From contig NZ_MPDK01000010.1 in assembly GCF_003144315.1 (NCBI RefSeq), forward strand, positions 31,732 through 95,731: a stretch of DNA of 64,000 nt, read 5' to 3'. Shown one piece after another: positions 1 through 9,912 of this stretch. The DNA is from Sulfoacidibacillus thermotolerans. Lineage in GTDB: Bacteria; Bacillota; Bacilli; Alicyclobacillales; SLC66. A program made the position numbers and the translations under genes. Every line of letters begins with the position of its first letter. Position 1 is the first letter of the stretch. Under the pieces are notes generated by a model. The model ran no database searches and was not told where the DNA came from. It was given only the letters and a program-made list of their open reading frames with translations.

Positions 1-1
1 A

Positions 2-1213
2 AGAAAAAACCCGATCCAAGAACTAAATCAGCTTTATGTGCGCTTTCATGAAGAGGAAAAAAACGATCCTAATTTAGAAATTGAAGCTCGTGCCGCATTT
101 AAGCAATTAGAAGATGGTGATCCTGACGCACTTGCTTTGTGGCGCTGGATTGTCGAAGTAAGCCTTGAGGAATTTAACCGCACCTACGAACTGTTAAGTA
201 CACCTTTTACCCATGTACTTGGCGAGAGTTTTTATAACGATAAAATGGCATCCGTCGTTGAAGAATTAGAAGCACGTCACCTCCTCGTCGAAAGTGAAGG
301 AGCTGATGTCGTCTTATTGGATGCCTTTTCCCTCCCTCCTTGTCTCATTCGCAAGTCTGACGGAGCTACATTGTATGCTACACGTGATTTGGCGGCCGCA
401 CTGTATCGTCACAACGTCCTTGGTGCAACTCGACTACTGTACGTTGTCGGTGGAGAACAACGTTTGCATTTTCAACAAATTTTCCGCGTTCTATCCCTTA
501 TGGGCTATGATTTCGCAGCAAAGTGTGAGCATATCGCATTTGGCCTCATGAAAATTGGCGGCAAAAAAATGTCTACACGCAAAGGACAAGTTGTTCGTTT
601 GCAAGAAGTGTTGGATGAAGCGATTCGCCGAGCACAAATCATCATCGCCGAGAAAAGTAAAGATTTGCCAGATGCAGACGAAGTTGCGAAGGCAATCGGA
701 GTTGGCGCAGTCATTTTTAACGACCTAAAAACACACCGTCTTCACGACATTGAATTTTCCTTAGAACAAGCTGTCGCTTTTGATGGTGAAACTGGTCCTT
801 ATGTACAGTACACGCATGCACGCGCATGCTCCGTACTGCGCAAGGCAGAGTTATTGGATACAAACGTTTCACCTAGCGTCTCAGTTGCCATTTCATCCGC
901 TCTCAATCTGCCTTCTGAGATCGCAGAAACCGCAGAGCAATTTTTGTTTGATGATGCGACATGGCAACTTGCCAAGCAGATTAGCTTGTTCCCAACTCTG
1001 CGCCAACGTGCACTCAATGAGTCGGATCCGTCGCTGATCGCCAAGCAAATCCTTGACATTTGCCAAGCTTTCAATCGCTTCTACCACGATTGTCCCATTC
1101 TTACTGCAGAATCTGAGTTAAGAACTTGGCGCCTAGCACTCACGGACGCCACGCGTCTTACCATCCGGGCAGCACTCCAACTCCTCGGAATCGCATATCC
1201 GGCGCAAATTTGA
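2..1213 (+). CDS. argS: Arginyl-tRNA synthetase, C-terminal part (5' truncated by window edge)
   Basis: Class I aminoacyl-tRNA synthetase that charges tRNA-Arg in the cytoplasm. The reading frame is open to the left window edge, so the N-terminal part with the HIGH motif is missing; the first possible start inside the window is not the true start. The visible part carries the KMSKS-type loop as KMSTRKG about 190 codons in. The C-terminal anticodon-binding helical domain (DALR type) follows, with the motif GPYVQYTHAR. The gene ends about 50 bp before a very strong hairpin and converges on the opp cluster. The family is recognised with high confidence. Confidence 0.95.
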   Translation, partial: RKNPIQELNQLYVRFHEEEKNDPNLEIEARAAFKQLEDGDPDALALWRWIVEVSLEEFNRTYELLSTPFTHVLGESFYNDKMASVVEELEARHLLVESEGADVVLLDAFSLPPCLIRKSDGATLYATRDLAAALYRHNVLGATRLLYVVGGEQRLHFQQIFRVLSLMGYDFAAKCEHIAFGLMKIGGKKMSTRKGQVVRLQEVLDEAIRRAQIIIAEKSKDLPDADEVAKAIGVGAVIFNDLKTHRLHDIEFSLEQAVAFDGETGPYVQYTHARACSVLRKAELLDTNVSPSVSVAISSALNLPSEIAETAEQFLFDDATWQLAKQISLFPTLRQRALNESDPSLIAKQILDICQAFNRFYHDCPILTAESELRTWRLALTDATRLTIRAALQLLGIAYPAQI

Positions 1214-1264
1214 GTAAATCAACATGAGCTTACAGCATGATCTTCATCATGATCTTATGCCGCT

Positions 1265-1307
1265 AACAAGGCGGGCCCCCTCTGAATTTGAGGGGGCCCG
1301 CCTTGTT
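1265..1307. terminator. Bidirectional rho-independent terminator between argS and the opp cluster
   Basis: A perfect 18-bp inverted repeat (1265-1282 with 1290-1307) with a 7-nt loop and a very GC-rich core. It lies between the convergent ends of argS (plus) and the broken oppA copy (minus). The T-tract is short on both sides, but the stem is exceptionally stable, so termination from both directions is likely. Confidence 0.85.
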
Positions 1308-1358
1308 TCCTTAGATAACTGCAAGAGTGCGCAAACAAATGGCACCTGTGCCAATCAT

Positions 1359-3029
1359 TTAAGAATTGTGGGGTACAACCCACATGTATTGCAGTGGATC
1401 TGTCAAGTTTGGATTGATGTAAAAGCCTTTTACCCACGGTTGGACAGCAGCCGCATAGACTGGATACACAAGCGGAATCCACGGCGCTTGCGACAAGATG
1501 ATGTTTTGTGCTTGCTTGTACACATTGTCACGCGCTGTGCCTGCTGGCATCAATGCTCCTTTATTCAAAAGCGCATCGACTTGTGAATTGCTATAGTTTG
1601 TCGAGTTGTTCACCGGGCTCTCATTTGTATTAAACAGAGTGTTCAAGAAGTCAGAAGGATCCGGGAAGTCCTCAATCCACGCCAGGGTAAACATATCTTG
1701 TTTACCTGTCTCATTGTTTGTCAAGAACGTATTCCACGAGGTCTGATTGATCTGGGCACGCACGCCAACTTGCGCAAACATCTGCTGAATCGCTTCTGCA
1801 GTCTTCAAGTCAGAAGGACTGCTGTTATCTGTATAAATTGTCGTGCTAAAGCCGTGTGGATAGCCTGCTTGAGCAAGCAGTTTTTTCGCAAGCGCCGGAT
1901 CATATGTGTACTGATCTTGCGCAGGCAGTGTCTGCTCATAACCAGCTGGCATGCTCGGCGGAATGATCTGATTGGCCGGAACTGCCAATCCATCGAGAAT
2001 TCGCACGATCACTTGTTTGTTCACAGCATACTCAAGTGCCCGACGAACGTTCACATTCGCCGTCGGTCCGTACTTGCAATTCAAACCAAAGTAGTTAGTC
2101 GCCACTTCTGTTTGTTTTACAATATCGCCTGAATACTTCGGATTGTTGCTAAGCGGCAGATAATCTTCGGACGGAATCCCCGTTTGGTTCCAAGAAATAA
2201 GCCCTGTCTGCCCTTGTTCAAAGAGGAACAATACCGCACTTGGCGAGTTGTTAATATTAAACACGATCTGGATTAAGTACGGAATGCCTTTGACAAAGTA
2301 GTTCGGGTTTTTCGTTACGCAATAGTCTTACCCAGGCGAATACGACGCGAGTACAAAGGGACCTGTCCCCATCGGATGGGTATCAATGTATGACTCTGGA
2401 TGTGCCGCGATATACGATGGATCAACGGCTGAGAAAAATGGCATGGCCAAAACGTATAAGAACGTGGCGCTTGGATGGGTCAGAGTAATCTGCAAGGTGT
2501 TAGCGTCCAACGCCTTGAGGCCAGAAACGCTTGTCGCTTTTCCCGCAACATACGCTGCTGAGCCTTGGATCAGAGGATCAATGAACCCTTGTCCACCCGA
2601 TTGCATGTTGTTGTTTAGCACACGTTCAAACTCTGTGATAAAACTTTGCGCCGTCACCGGATCACCATTCCAAAACTTCGCTGACTTGATGTGGAACGTG
2701 TAAACTTTCCCTCCATCAGAAATCGAATAGGTTGCTAAATCAGGGACAATATTGTTCGTTGCACCCTGATAGGTTACAAGTTGATTATAAAACTGAAGAA
2801 CCGCCTCATAGGACGTCGTGTCGTACGCCTTAGCTGGATCAAGGTGTGGAAACTGGCTCGATAGATCCATCGTCAAACTTCCGCCGTAGACAGGCTGACT
2901 ACTTGACGAAGCAGGGCTTGGCGATGTCCCTCCAGAGCTTGCTGATTGTGTTCCACATCCAGCGAGCGCAGTTCCAAGCATTGCCATCGAAGCAATTACG
3001 CCAAGTAAACGCAATTTATTGCGATTCAT
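1359..3029 (-). pseudogene. Oligopeptide ABC transporter substrate-binding lipoprotein, second copy, interrupted by an in-frame stop
   Basis: Family 5 extracellular solute-binding protein (OppA/DppA type). The N-terminus has a lipoprotein signal with lipobox LAGC and lipid-acceptor Cys25. The frame runs without indel through 556 codons, but codon 234 is TAA (2328-2330) where the intact copy at 4340-6004 has a lysine AAA. The product would stop at 233 residues. From about 1381 to 2710 the DNA is nearly identical to the intact copy. Upstream, the first ~110 codons are clearly more divergent, which points to gene conversion after an older duplication. A promoter-like site lies upstream, and the start has the strong site AGGAGG. 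The downstream half could only restart weakly from an internal GTG at 2264. It is called a pseudogene because the break removes most of the ligand-binding lobes. Confidence 0.9.
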
Positions 3030-3154
3030 TCATGGTCCTCCTTTATTTTAAATACCCTGTCCAAAGTTCTTGAAGCAATTCCCGTCTTTTGCTCTCCTCT
3101 ACTTTGTAACGACAGTGTAAGTTTGTAATAAAAGCGTAATATGTATCTAGCAAT

Positions 3155-3183
3155 ATGTTAGGGTTATTTGTATAACTAGTCAA
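3155..3183 (-). promoter_or_regulatory. Sigma-A-like promoter for the broken oppA copy
   Basis: On the minus strand TTGACT (3178-3183) and TAACAT (3155-3160) are separated by 17 bp. They lie about 120 bp upstream of the pseudogene start and downstream of the oppB terminator. This implies that the second receptor copy was transcribed separately from the importer operon. Confidence 0.55.
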
Positions 3184-3258
3184 GTCAGAAAATAAAATAA
3201 AGCACTATTTAATTTAGAAGCGTGTGAGTTCTCTTCTTTCTGTCATTTCTAGAGCAAA

Positions 3259-3304
3259 ATAAAAAAGGCGCACGACTCCAACCATGTGGAATCCTACACC
3301 TTTC
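3259..3304 (-). terminator. Rho-independent terminator after oppB
   Basis: On the minus strand, just after the oppB stop, an imperfect stem with arms AAAGGTG..GATTCCA and TGGAGTC..CGCCTTT is followed by a run of T residues. It closes the importer operon upstream of the second receptor copy. Confidence 0.7.
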
Positions 3305-3323
3305 ATTCACAGCTCTAAACCCA

Positions 3324-4244
3324 TCAAGAGTAAGTGATCCTCGGGTCAATAATTCCATATAAAACGTCTACTAAGAGGTTAAAGAGTACGACAAACAGCG
3401 CAGCAAATAACACCGTTCCCATAATGACAGGCACGTCGAGGTTATTGATCGCCTGAACTGTCAATTGTCCAATTCCAGAATAACCGAACACGTCCTCAAT
3501 GACGACAACGCCGCCAAATAAACTGGCAATGTCAATGCCGCCGTATGTCAAAACCGGAATGATGGCGTTACGCAGTGCATGTCGGAAAATCACACGATTT
3601 GGACTTGCTCCTTTGGCACGAGCTGTCCGAATATAATCAGAATTCATTACGTCAATCATCGAGGATTTAAGCAAACGAGCATAATACGCTGCACCGGTAA
3701 TCCCATAAGTCAGTGCTGGCAGGATTACAAAATTAAATCCTCCAGTACCACCGACAGGAAGCCAATCTAGTTTAAATCCTACCCAATACATCAGCTCTAA
3801 TCCAACAAAGAATACGGGAAGTGAGATTCCAACAAGTGCAAGTATACTTACTACATGGTCAAGCGCTTTGCGATCATATAACGCGGAAATAATTCCTATA
3901 GGAATCCCAATCAGCAATTCAGCGATCCAAGCCGTCACTGCCAACTGCGCGGTTGCCCCTACGCGTTGCCCAATCAACGTCGTAACCGGTTGATCTAAAA
4001 CATAGGATGTACCAAGATTCCCGTGTACTAAATTTTCCATATAATGAATATAACGAACAGGCAACGGTTCATTTAATCCAAGTTGTTGTTCAACTTTTAA
4101 TACAAGAGCTTCTGACGCATGGGGGCCGACAATTGCCCGGGCCGGATTCGCCGGCACCAAATACGCTAGCGCAAAGGTAATAATGGAGATCCCAATCAAC
4201 ACAATGATTGAGCCACCAATGCGACGAATAATATACGCAATCAC
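3324..4244 (-). CDS. oppB: Oligopeptide ABC transporter permease (OppB/DppB type)
   Basis: Inner-membrane subunit of a peptide importer that forms the translocation channel with the OppC-type partner. The protein has 306 residues, typical for the family. An N-terminal membrane helix is followed by an extracytoplasmic segment and the BPD_transp_1 domain with five further helices. The cytoplasmic EAA-like loop, near YIRTARAKGASPNRVI, contacts the ATPases. GTG start preceded by AGGAGGT. It is separated from the intact receptor gene by 95 bp containing a stem-loop, and is the last gene before a terminator. Confidence 0.92.
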   Translation of the reverse strand: MIAYIIRRIGGSIIVLIGISIITFALAYLVPANPARAIVGPHASEALVLKVEQQLGLNEPLPVRYIHYMENLVHGNLGTSYVLDQPVTTLIGQRVGATAQLAVTAWIAELLIGIPIGIISALYDRKALDHVVSILALVGISLPVFFVGLELMYWVGFKLDWLPVGGTGGFNFVILPALTYGITGAAYYARLLKSSMIDVMNSDYIRTARAKGASPNRVIFRHALRNAIIPVLTYGGIDIASLFGGVVVIEDVFGYSGIGQLTVQAINNLDVPVIMGTVLFAALFVVLFNLLVDVLYGIIDPRITYS

Positions 4245-4275
4245 ATAGGCACCTCCTATTTAGATAGTTATGATT

Positions 4276-4309
4276 CGTTTGGCTTGAGCGCTTTTGCCCA
4301 AGCCAAACG
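4276..4309 (-). repeat. 11-bp inverted repeat between oppA and oppB
   Basis: CGTTTGGCTTG (4276-4286) pairs with CAAGCCAAACG (4299-4309). On the minus strand there is no T-run after the stem, so it is more likely an RNA-stabilising or partial attenuation hairpin than a full terminator. In this position it would favour receptor over permease expression; that is an inference. Confidence 0.6.
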
Positions 4310-4339
4310 TATTTCTAACGTTCCATCCAAAGTCCTTGA

Positions 4340-6004
4340 TTAGTGTTTTGCGATCCACATGTATTGCAGCGGATCCATCAAGTTTGGATTGATGTAAAAG
4401 CCTTTTACCCACGGTTGGACAGCAGCCGCATAGACTGGATACACAAGCGGAATCCACGGCGCTTGCGACAAGATGATGTTTTGTGCTTGCTTGTACACAT
4501 TGTCACGCGCTGTGCCTGCTGGCATCAATGCTCCTTTATTCAATAGCGCATCGACTTGTGAATTGCTGTAGTTTGTCGAGTTGTTCACCGGAATTTGATT
4601 GGTATTAAACAGAGTGTTCAAGAAGTCAGAAGGATCCGGGAAGTCCTCGAGCCACGCCAGGGTAAACATATCTTGTTTACCTGTCTCGTTGTTTGTCAAG
4701 AACGTATTCCACGAGGTCTGATTGATCTGCGCACGCACGCCAACTTGCGCAAACATCTGCTGAATCGCTTCCGCAATTTTAAGATCAGTCGGGCTCGTAT
4801 TATCTGTGTAAATTGTCGTGCTAAAGCCATGTGGATAGCCTGCTTGAGCAAGCAGTTTTTTCGCAAGCGCCGGATCATATGTGTACTGATCTTGCGCAGG
4901 CAGTGTCTGCTCATAACCAGCTGGCATGCTCGGCGGAATGATCTGATTGGCCGGAACTGCCAATCCATCGAGAATTCGCACGATCACTTGTTTGTTCACA
5001 GCATACTCAAGTGCCCGACGAACGTTCACATTCGCCGTCGGTCCGTACTTGCAATTCAAACCAAAGTAGTTAGTCGCCACTTCTGTTTGTTTTACAATAT
5101 CGCCTGAATACTTCGGATTGTTGCTAAGCGGCAGATAATCTTCGGACGGAATCCCCGTTTGGTTCCAAGAAATAAGCCCTGTCTGCCCTTGTTCAAAGTG
5201 GAACAATACCGCACTTGGCGAGTTGTTAATATTAAACACGATCTTGATTAAGTACGGAATGCCTTTGACAAAGTAGTTCGGGTTTTTCGTTAAGACATAG
5301 TCTTTCCCAGGCGTATACGACGCGAGTTCAAAGGGACCTGTCCCCATCGGATGGGTATCAATGTATGACTCTGGATGTGCCGCGATATACGATGGATCAA
5401 CGGCTGAGAAAAATGGCATGGCCAAAACGTATAAGAACGTGGCGCTTGGATGGGTCAGAGTAATCTGCAAGGTGTTAGCGTTCAACGCCTTGAGGCCAGA
5501 AACGCTTGTCGCTTTTCCCGCAACATACGCTGCTGAGCCTTGGATCAGAGGATCAATGAACCCTTGTCCACCCGATTGCATGTTGTTGTTTAGCACACGT
5601 TCAAACTCTGTGATAAAACTTTGCGCCGTCACCGGATCGCCATTCCAAAACTTCGCTGACTTGATGTGGAACGTGTAAACTTTCCCGTCATTTGACACGC
5701 TGTAAGTCGCTAAATCAGGCACTATATTATTTGTCGTCCCCTGATAGGTCACAAGCGTGTTATAAAACTGCTCCACTGCTTCATCCGAAGTCGTGTCGTA
5801 CGCTTTTGCCGGATCAAGGTGAGGAAATTGACTGGCCAGATCGAGTGTCAAAGTCCCTCCATATACCGGTTGTCCGCCCCCACCTGCAGTAGTTCCTCCG
5901 CCTTGTGGTGCGGTTGCGGATTGAGTTCCGCACCCTGCAAGCGCTGTGCCAAGCATCGCCATCGAAGCGACTACAGCAAACAGGCGCATTTTACTGACTT
6001 TCAT
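4340..6004 (-). CDS. oppA: Oligopeptide ABC transporter substrate-binding lipoprotein (intact copy)
   Basis: Membrane-anchored receptor of the peptide importer, family 5 solute-binding proteins, 554 residues. The signal peptide has lipobox L22-A23-G24-C25. A glycine-rich linker follows, then the mature domain starting near PVYGGTLTLDL and the typical segment ASQFPHLDPAKAYDTTS. ATG start with a GGGGG ribosome site. It lies between oppC and oppB in the minus-strand operon oppD-oppF-oppC-oppA-oppB. A near-identical but broken copy lies downstream at 1359-3029. The substrate is not readable from sequence; oligopeptides or dipeptides are most likely. Confidence 0.92.
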   Translation of the reverse strand: MKVSKMRLFAVVASMAMLGTALAGCGTQSATAPQGGGTTAGGGGQPVYGGTLTLDLASQFPHLDPAKAYDTTSDEAVEQFYNTLVTYQGTTNNIVPDLATYSVSNDGKVYTFHIKSAKFWNGDPVTAQSFITEFERVLNNNMQSGGQGFIDPLIQGSAAYVAGKATSVSGLKALNANTLQITLTHPSATFLYVLAMPFFSAVDPSYIAAHPESYIDTHPMGTGPFELASYTPGKDYVLTKNPNYFVKGIPYLIKIVFNINNSPSAVLFHFEQGQTGLISWNQTGIPSEDYLPLSNNPKYSGDIVKQTEVATNYFGLNCKYGPTANVNVRRALEYAVNKQVIVRILDGLAVPANQIIPPSMPAGYEQTLPAQDQYTYDPALAKKLLAQAGYPHGFSTTIYTDNTSPTDLKIAEAIQQMFAQVGVRAQINQTSWNTFLTNNETGKQDMFTLAWLEDFPDPSDFLNTLFNTNQIPVNNSTNYSNSQVDALLNKGALMPAGTARDNVYKQAQNIILSQAPWIPLVYPVYAAAVQPWVKGFYINPNLMDPLQYMWIAKH

Positions 6005-6100
6005 CTGTGTACCCCCTTTAATGACTAAACCAGATTACCCTTACTCTTCCCAGAGCAGCGTAATCTCCATACAGATTCTGCGCGACTTGCCCAAATTCGC

Positions 6101-7015
6101 TTAGCGAACACGTCGCGGATTGAACAGTTCACGCAAACCGTCCCCTAAAAGATTAAATCCTAGTACTGAAAATAGCAAGGCAAGGCCTGGATAATAGAGC
6201 AACCAAGGTGCGTATTCGAATACCTGTTGCCCTTCTGCCAACATGCTACCCCAGCTTGGCGTAGGCGGCTGCACGCCAATCCCAAGAAAACTGAGCGTTG
6301 ATTCAAGCAACATATTGTTTCCGATCGCAAGTGTTGTAAGAACAATTACCGGTGCCATTATGTTTGGCAAAACGATGCGAAATAGAATTCGCCACTGGCG
6401 ACTCCCAAGTGCTCTCGCTGCCTGCACATACTCAAACTCTTTAACTGCAAGTACTTGCGCACGCACGATACGCGCTGTACTTGCCCACCCTAAGACGCCA
6501 ATGGCGAGAAAAATATTATCTACCGATGGTTTTAGTACTGCCACGAGCGCAACGACAAACAAAATAAACGGGAATGCCAACATAATGTCTGTAATTCGCA
6601 TAATCAGGCTGTCGATCCATTTCCCATAGTAACCAGATATAATACCGAGTGATGTGCCAATAAAGAGACTAATCAAGCTTGCAAACACACCAACTTCTAA
6701 CGAAATCCGAGCGCCATAAAGCAGACGACTATACACGTCGCGCCCTAAATCATCCGTGCCCATAATAAAGGTGTGATTGGGGGCAAGCGGAGCACCATCG
6801 GCCGCAAGGCCATTTGCAAACTGGTAATCCGGATTAAACGGCGCCAACTTATCAGCAAATATGGCGACAAAAATCAAAACCAAGACCATCAAACCGCCTA
6901 CAAACACCAGCGGGTACGCTTTTAACACGCGCACAAATTTACTTTGCACCTTCCCTTGCGGGTGAGCCAATGTTTGCGTCAACTTCGTTGATGGCGGTGT
7001 CATCGCTTGTGACAT
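6101..7015 (-). CDS. oppC: Oligopeptide ABC transporter permease (OppC/DppC type)
   Basis: Second channel subunit of the peptide importer, 304 residues. A cytoplasmic N-terminus leads into a first membrane helix (about residues 35-55) and the extracytoplasmic OppC_N segment. The conserved stretch MGTDDLGRDVYSRLLYGARIS is shortened here to its key part GTDDLGRDV. The BPD_transp_1 domain follows, with the EAA loop at YVQAARALGSRQWRIL. It lies 17 bp after the oppF ATPase gene and is clearly co-transcribed. Recognition is firm; the peptide specificity is unknown. Confidence 0.92.
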   Translation of the reverse strand: MSQAMTPPSTKLTQTLAHPQGKVQSKFVRVLKAYPLVFVGGLMVLVLIFVAIFADKLAPFNPDYQFANGLAADGAPLAPNHTFIMGTDDLGRDVYSRLLYGARISLEVGVFASLISLFIGTSLGIISGYYGKWIDSLIMRITDIMLAFPFILFVVALVAVLKPSVDNIFLAIGVLGWASTARIVRAQVLAVKEFEYVQAARALGSRQWRILFRIVLPNIMAPVIVLTTLAIGNNMLLESTLSFLGIGVQPPTPSWGSMLAEGQQVFEYAPWLLYYPGLALLFSVLGFNLLGDGLRELFNPRRVR

Positions 7016-7032
7016 ATCGCACCTCCGTTCGA

Positions 7033-8004
7033 CTAATTATAGAGATGACAGGCAACAAACCTATCTGGTTCTACTTCCTTCCACTCTGGAGCTGTCGTCT
7101 TACAAATCTCCATACAATCCTTGCAGCGCGGATGAAAATGACATCCTGTTGGAGGTTTGGAGGGACTTGGCAAGTCTCCTTGTAAAATGATCCGCTCTCT
7201 TTTGAACTCCGGATCAGGAACCGGTACCGCAGAAAGCAACGCCTGCGTATACGGATGCAACGGCTTACTATACAATCCGTCAGCAGGAGCTAATTCTACA
7301 ATTTTCCCCAAGTACATGACGCCAATCCGGTCGCTAATATGCTTTACAACGCTTAGATCATGCGCAATAAACACATAGGCGATGCCAAATTCCTTTTGCA
7401 AATCATCTAATAAATTCAGCACTTGTGATTGCACCGATACGTCGAGTGCCGATACTGGCTCATCCGCAATGATCAAGCGCGGATTCACAGCCAGCGCACG
7501 CGCAATACCAATACGTTGCCGTTGTCCGCCTGAAAACTCATGTGGATAACGATTCATCCGACTTCCAGACAATCCAACTGTCTCGAGTAAATCTGCGACT
7601 TTCTTCTTTCGCTCTGCCGATCCTCCATAGAGTCCATGGATAATCATCGGCTCTTCGAGGATCTGCCGCACTGTATAGCGCGGATTTAAGGATGCATAGG
7701 GATCTTGAAAAACAATCTGCATATCACGACGCATTTTTCGCATTTCCGAACGACCCAGCTTGCGGACATCTTTTCCATTAAATATGATCTGTCCGCCTGT
7801 CGGTTCAATCAAGCGCAAGATACTGCGTCCAGTCGTCGATTTGCCACAGCCGCTTTCCCCAACAAGACCAAACGTTTCTCCCTCTCGAACATCAAAACTT
7901 ACACCATCCACAGCGCGCACATGCCCACGAGTCAGGCGCATGACCCCTTTTTTAATGGGAAAATACTTCTCCAATCCACGCACTTGTAACAATGGCTCGC
8001 TCAC
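7033..8004 (-). CDS. oppF: Oligopeptide ABC transporter ATP-binding protein (OppF/DppF type)
   Basis: Cytoplasmic ATPase that energises the peptide importer together with the OppD-type subunit; 323 residues. Walker [10 protein letters not shown] at 49-57, signature SGGQRQR near 158, Walker B LIIADEP near 177. A C-terminal oligo_HPY extension carries [14 protein letters not shown]; such cysteines hold an iron-sulfur cluster in some OppD/F/DppD proteins. GTG start overlaps the oppD stop by 4 bp (GTGA), which implies translational coupling. Confidence 0.93.
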   Translation of the reverse strand: MSEPLLQVRGLEKYFPIKKGVMRLTRGHVRAVDGVSFDVREGETFGLVGESGCGKSTTGRSILRLIEPTGGQIIFNGKDVRKLGRSEMRKMRRDMQIVFQDPYASLNPRYTVRQILEEPMIIHGLYGGSAERKKKVADLLETVGLSGSRMNRYPHEFSGGQRQRIGIARALAVNPRLIIADEPVSALDVSVQSQVLNLLDDLQKEFGIAYVFIAHDLSVVKHISDRIGVMYLGKIVELAPADGLYSKPLHPYTQALLSAVPVPDPEFKRERIILQGDLPSPSKPPTGCHFHPRCKDCMEICKTTAPEWKEVEPDRFVACHLYN

Positions 8005-8981
8005 ACGGCTACCCCCTTTTCATCCATGAGCCAGCACCGTGCATCATGTTCACCCGAAACAGGCAACAGGGAAGGCTCTTCCGTCACGCATCGTTGCGTG
8101 GCATGTGGGCAGCGTGACGCAAAACGACATCCAGCAGGCATTAACTCAAGGCTTGGCACGTTGCCTGGGATAGAAGACAAACGCTCTTGGCGACCTTCAA
8201 GACGGGGAATGGAGCTAAGTAGGCCCACCGTATAAGGATGGCTAGGATTGCGAAAGATATCTTTCACATTCCCTTGTTCCACTACTTTACCTGCATACAT
8301 GACAACCACACGATCACACATCTCTGCTACAACGCCAAGATCATGCGTAATCAACATGATCGACATATCTAGCTCAGCCTTTAGCTTGCGCATCAGGTCC
8401 AAGATTTGCGCTTGAATGGTCACGTCGAGTGCCGTTGTCGGCTCATCTGCGATGAGCAGTTGTGGATTACAAGCCATCGCAATCGCGATCATCACGCGCT
8501 GGCGCATACCCCCAGACAGGCGATGTGGATATTCGTCGACAATCTCTTCTGCGCGTGGAATGCCGACTAACTTCAACAATTCGATGGCCTTAGCCCTAGC
8601 TTGTGCTTTGCCATACCCTTTGTGAATGCGCAGTGATTCACCAATTTGTCGGCCAATCTTATGAACGGGATTTAAGGATGTCATCGGCTCCTGAAAGATC
8701 ATCGCTATATCATTGCCGCGCACCTTGCGCATCTCGTTATCTTTGAGGCCAACTAACTCCCTGCCATTAAAGCGAATGGAGCCGCGTTCAATTTTTCCGT
8801 TCGCTGTCAGCAACTGCATAATCGACAGCGAAGTTACACTTTTTCCACAGCCAGACTCACCTACAATTCCTAGTGTTTCACCCTTTTTAATGGTAAAACT
8901 CACATCTTCAATAGCAGGCAAGAACCCGTTTGCAGTTTTGAAGCTCGTCGTAACTCCCGAGACTTCTAATAGTGTCGACAT
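8001..8981 (-). CDS. oppD: Oligopeptide ABC transporter ATP-binding protein (OppD/DppD type)
   Basis: Partner ATPase of the importer, 326 residues. Walker A GESGCGKS at 41-48, signature LSGGMRQRV, Walker [13 protein letters not shown]. The C-terminal extension has the cysteine pattern [14 protein letters not shown] typical of this group. ATG start preceded by GAGGTG. It is the first gene of the minus-strand opp operon; upstream lies a 250-bp AT-rich intergenic region with the histidine operon terminator. A candidate promoter TTGATA-18 bp-TATGTT sits there but is not distinctive in such AT-rich DNA. Confidence 0.93.
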   Translation of the reverse strand: MSTLLEVSGVTTSFKTANGFLPAIEDVSFTIKKGETLGIVGESGCGKSVTSLSIMQLLTANGKIERGSIRFNGRELVGLKDNEMRKVRGNDIAMIFQEPMTSLNPVHKIGRQIGESLRIHKGYGKAQARAKAIELLKLVGIPRAEEIVDEYPHRLSGGMRQRVMIAIAMACNPQLLIADEPTTALDVTIQAQILDLMRKLKAELDMSIMLITHDLGVVAEMCDRVVVMYAGKVVEQGNVKDIFRNPSHPYTVGLLSSIPRLEGRQERLSSIPGNVPSLELMPAGCRFASRCPHATQRCVTEEPSLLPVSGEHDARCWLMDEKGVAV

Positions 8982-9168
8982 GTAATCACCTCGATTTCGA
9001 CATTTAGACTAACAAATTCAATACCGATGTGCAATAATTTGAGATTCGAAATAGTGTCTTACTTATACCTGAAATTACAGACTATGATATTCATTAAATT
9101 CAATTGATATATTAACATACTTTGTTCAACGATTCTCTATCAATATTAACCACCCACCTGCACAACAT

Positions 9169-9193
9169 AAAAAAAACCAACTTTACGTTGGCC
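9169..9193 (-). terminator. Rho-independent terminator of the histidine operon
   Basis: On the minus strand GCCAAC-GTAAA-GTTGGT is followed by eight T residues. It lies about 45 bp after the hisIE stop and upstream of the opp operon. Confidence 0.85.
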
Positions 9194-9234
9194 TTACATC
9201 AAAGGTGAAAGCGCTGTCATCTCTCTTTTCTTTG

Positions 9235-9912
9235 TCAGTTCGCATATCTCCGTTCTAACTCTTGCAAAATTGCCGAAAAAGGGACATTTTGTTCTCGCAA
9301 CATCACCATCAAATGATAGAGCAAATCAGCAACTTCATATTGCACTTCTGCTGGGTTGCGATTTTTCGCGCCAATAATCACCTCAGCAGTTTCTTCCCCA
9401 ACTTTTTTAAGTATTTTGTCGATGCCCTTTTCAAATAAATACGTCGTGTAAGATCCTTCAGGCATTTCTGCAGCGCGCTCTGCCACACGCTGTTCAAGCA
9501 GTTGTAACACATCAGAGGGCCGTTGCTCAACAGTTGATGTAAGTAGCCAAGGAGTGTGGTTCACTTCGTGATCAGAAGCTCCCACAAAACAAGAAACTTC
9601 TCCTGTATGGCAAGCAGGTCCCGCCGGAATCACGTGAAATAACAACGTGTCTGCATCACAATCATAAAACGCTTGCACGATGGTCTGTGTATTGCCTGAT
9701 GTTTCTCCCTTATGCCAAAGCGCCTGCCGCGATCGACTATAAAACCACATTTGTCCTGTCGTCAAAGACTTTTTCAATGCGTCCTGGTTCATATAAGCTA
9801 CCATTAAAACTTGCCCTGTTTGTACATCCTGTACAATCGCTGGCAGTAGCCCCTGCTTATCAAATCGAAATTGTGAAAAATCCACATCAGAATCAAGCGA
9901 GAATTGGCTCAC
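9235..9912 (-). CDS. hisI: Bifunctional phosphoribosyl-AMP cyclohydrolase / phosphoribosyl-ATP pyrophosphatase
   Basis: Catalyses histidine steps 2 and 3. The N-terminal HisI domain has [10 protein letters not shown] and the zinc/magnesium ligands DCDAD and CHTGEVSCF. The C-terminal HisE domain has [20 protein letters not shown]. The chosen start is the GTG at 9912, preceded by AAGGGAG with 9-nt spacing; it overlaps the end of hisF by about 20 bp and gives 225 residues, close to the family norm. A longer open frame to 10014 runs inside hisF and has no suitable ribosome site. Last gene of the operon. Confidence 0.95.
   Translation of the reverse strand: MSQFSLDSDVDFSQFRFDKQGLLPAIVQDVQTGQVLMVAYMNQDALKKSLTTGQMWFYSRSRQALWHKGETSGNTQTIVQAFYDCDADTLLFHVIPAGPACHTGEVSCFVGASDHEVNHTPWLLTSTVEQRPSDVLQLLEQRVAERAAEMPEGSYTTYLFEKGIDKILKKVGEETAEVIIGAKNRNPAEVQYEVADLLYHLMVMLREQNVPFSAILQELERRYAN

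Noticed and set aside
1359..2264. Separate receptor gene from the GTG at 2264
   Set aside because: It is the downstream part of the interrupted gene, lacks a signal peptide and has no ribosome site.
2328..2330. TAA in the second receptor gene as programmed readthrough or recoding
   Set aside because: TAA is the least readthrough-prone stop, no recoding structure is evident nearby, and it lies in a patch of other substitutions, so simple mutation is more likely.
4595..5107. Plus-strand ORF of 170 residues antisense to oppA (with a similar one at 1698-2132)
   Set aside because: It appears in both receptor copies only because those are near-identical; composition is not protein-like and it lies fully inside a real gene.
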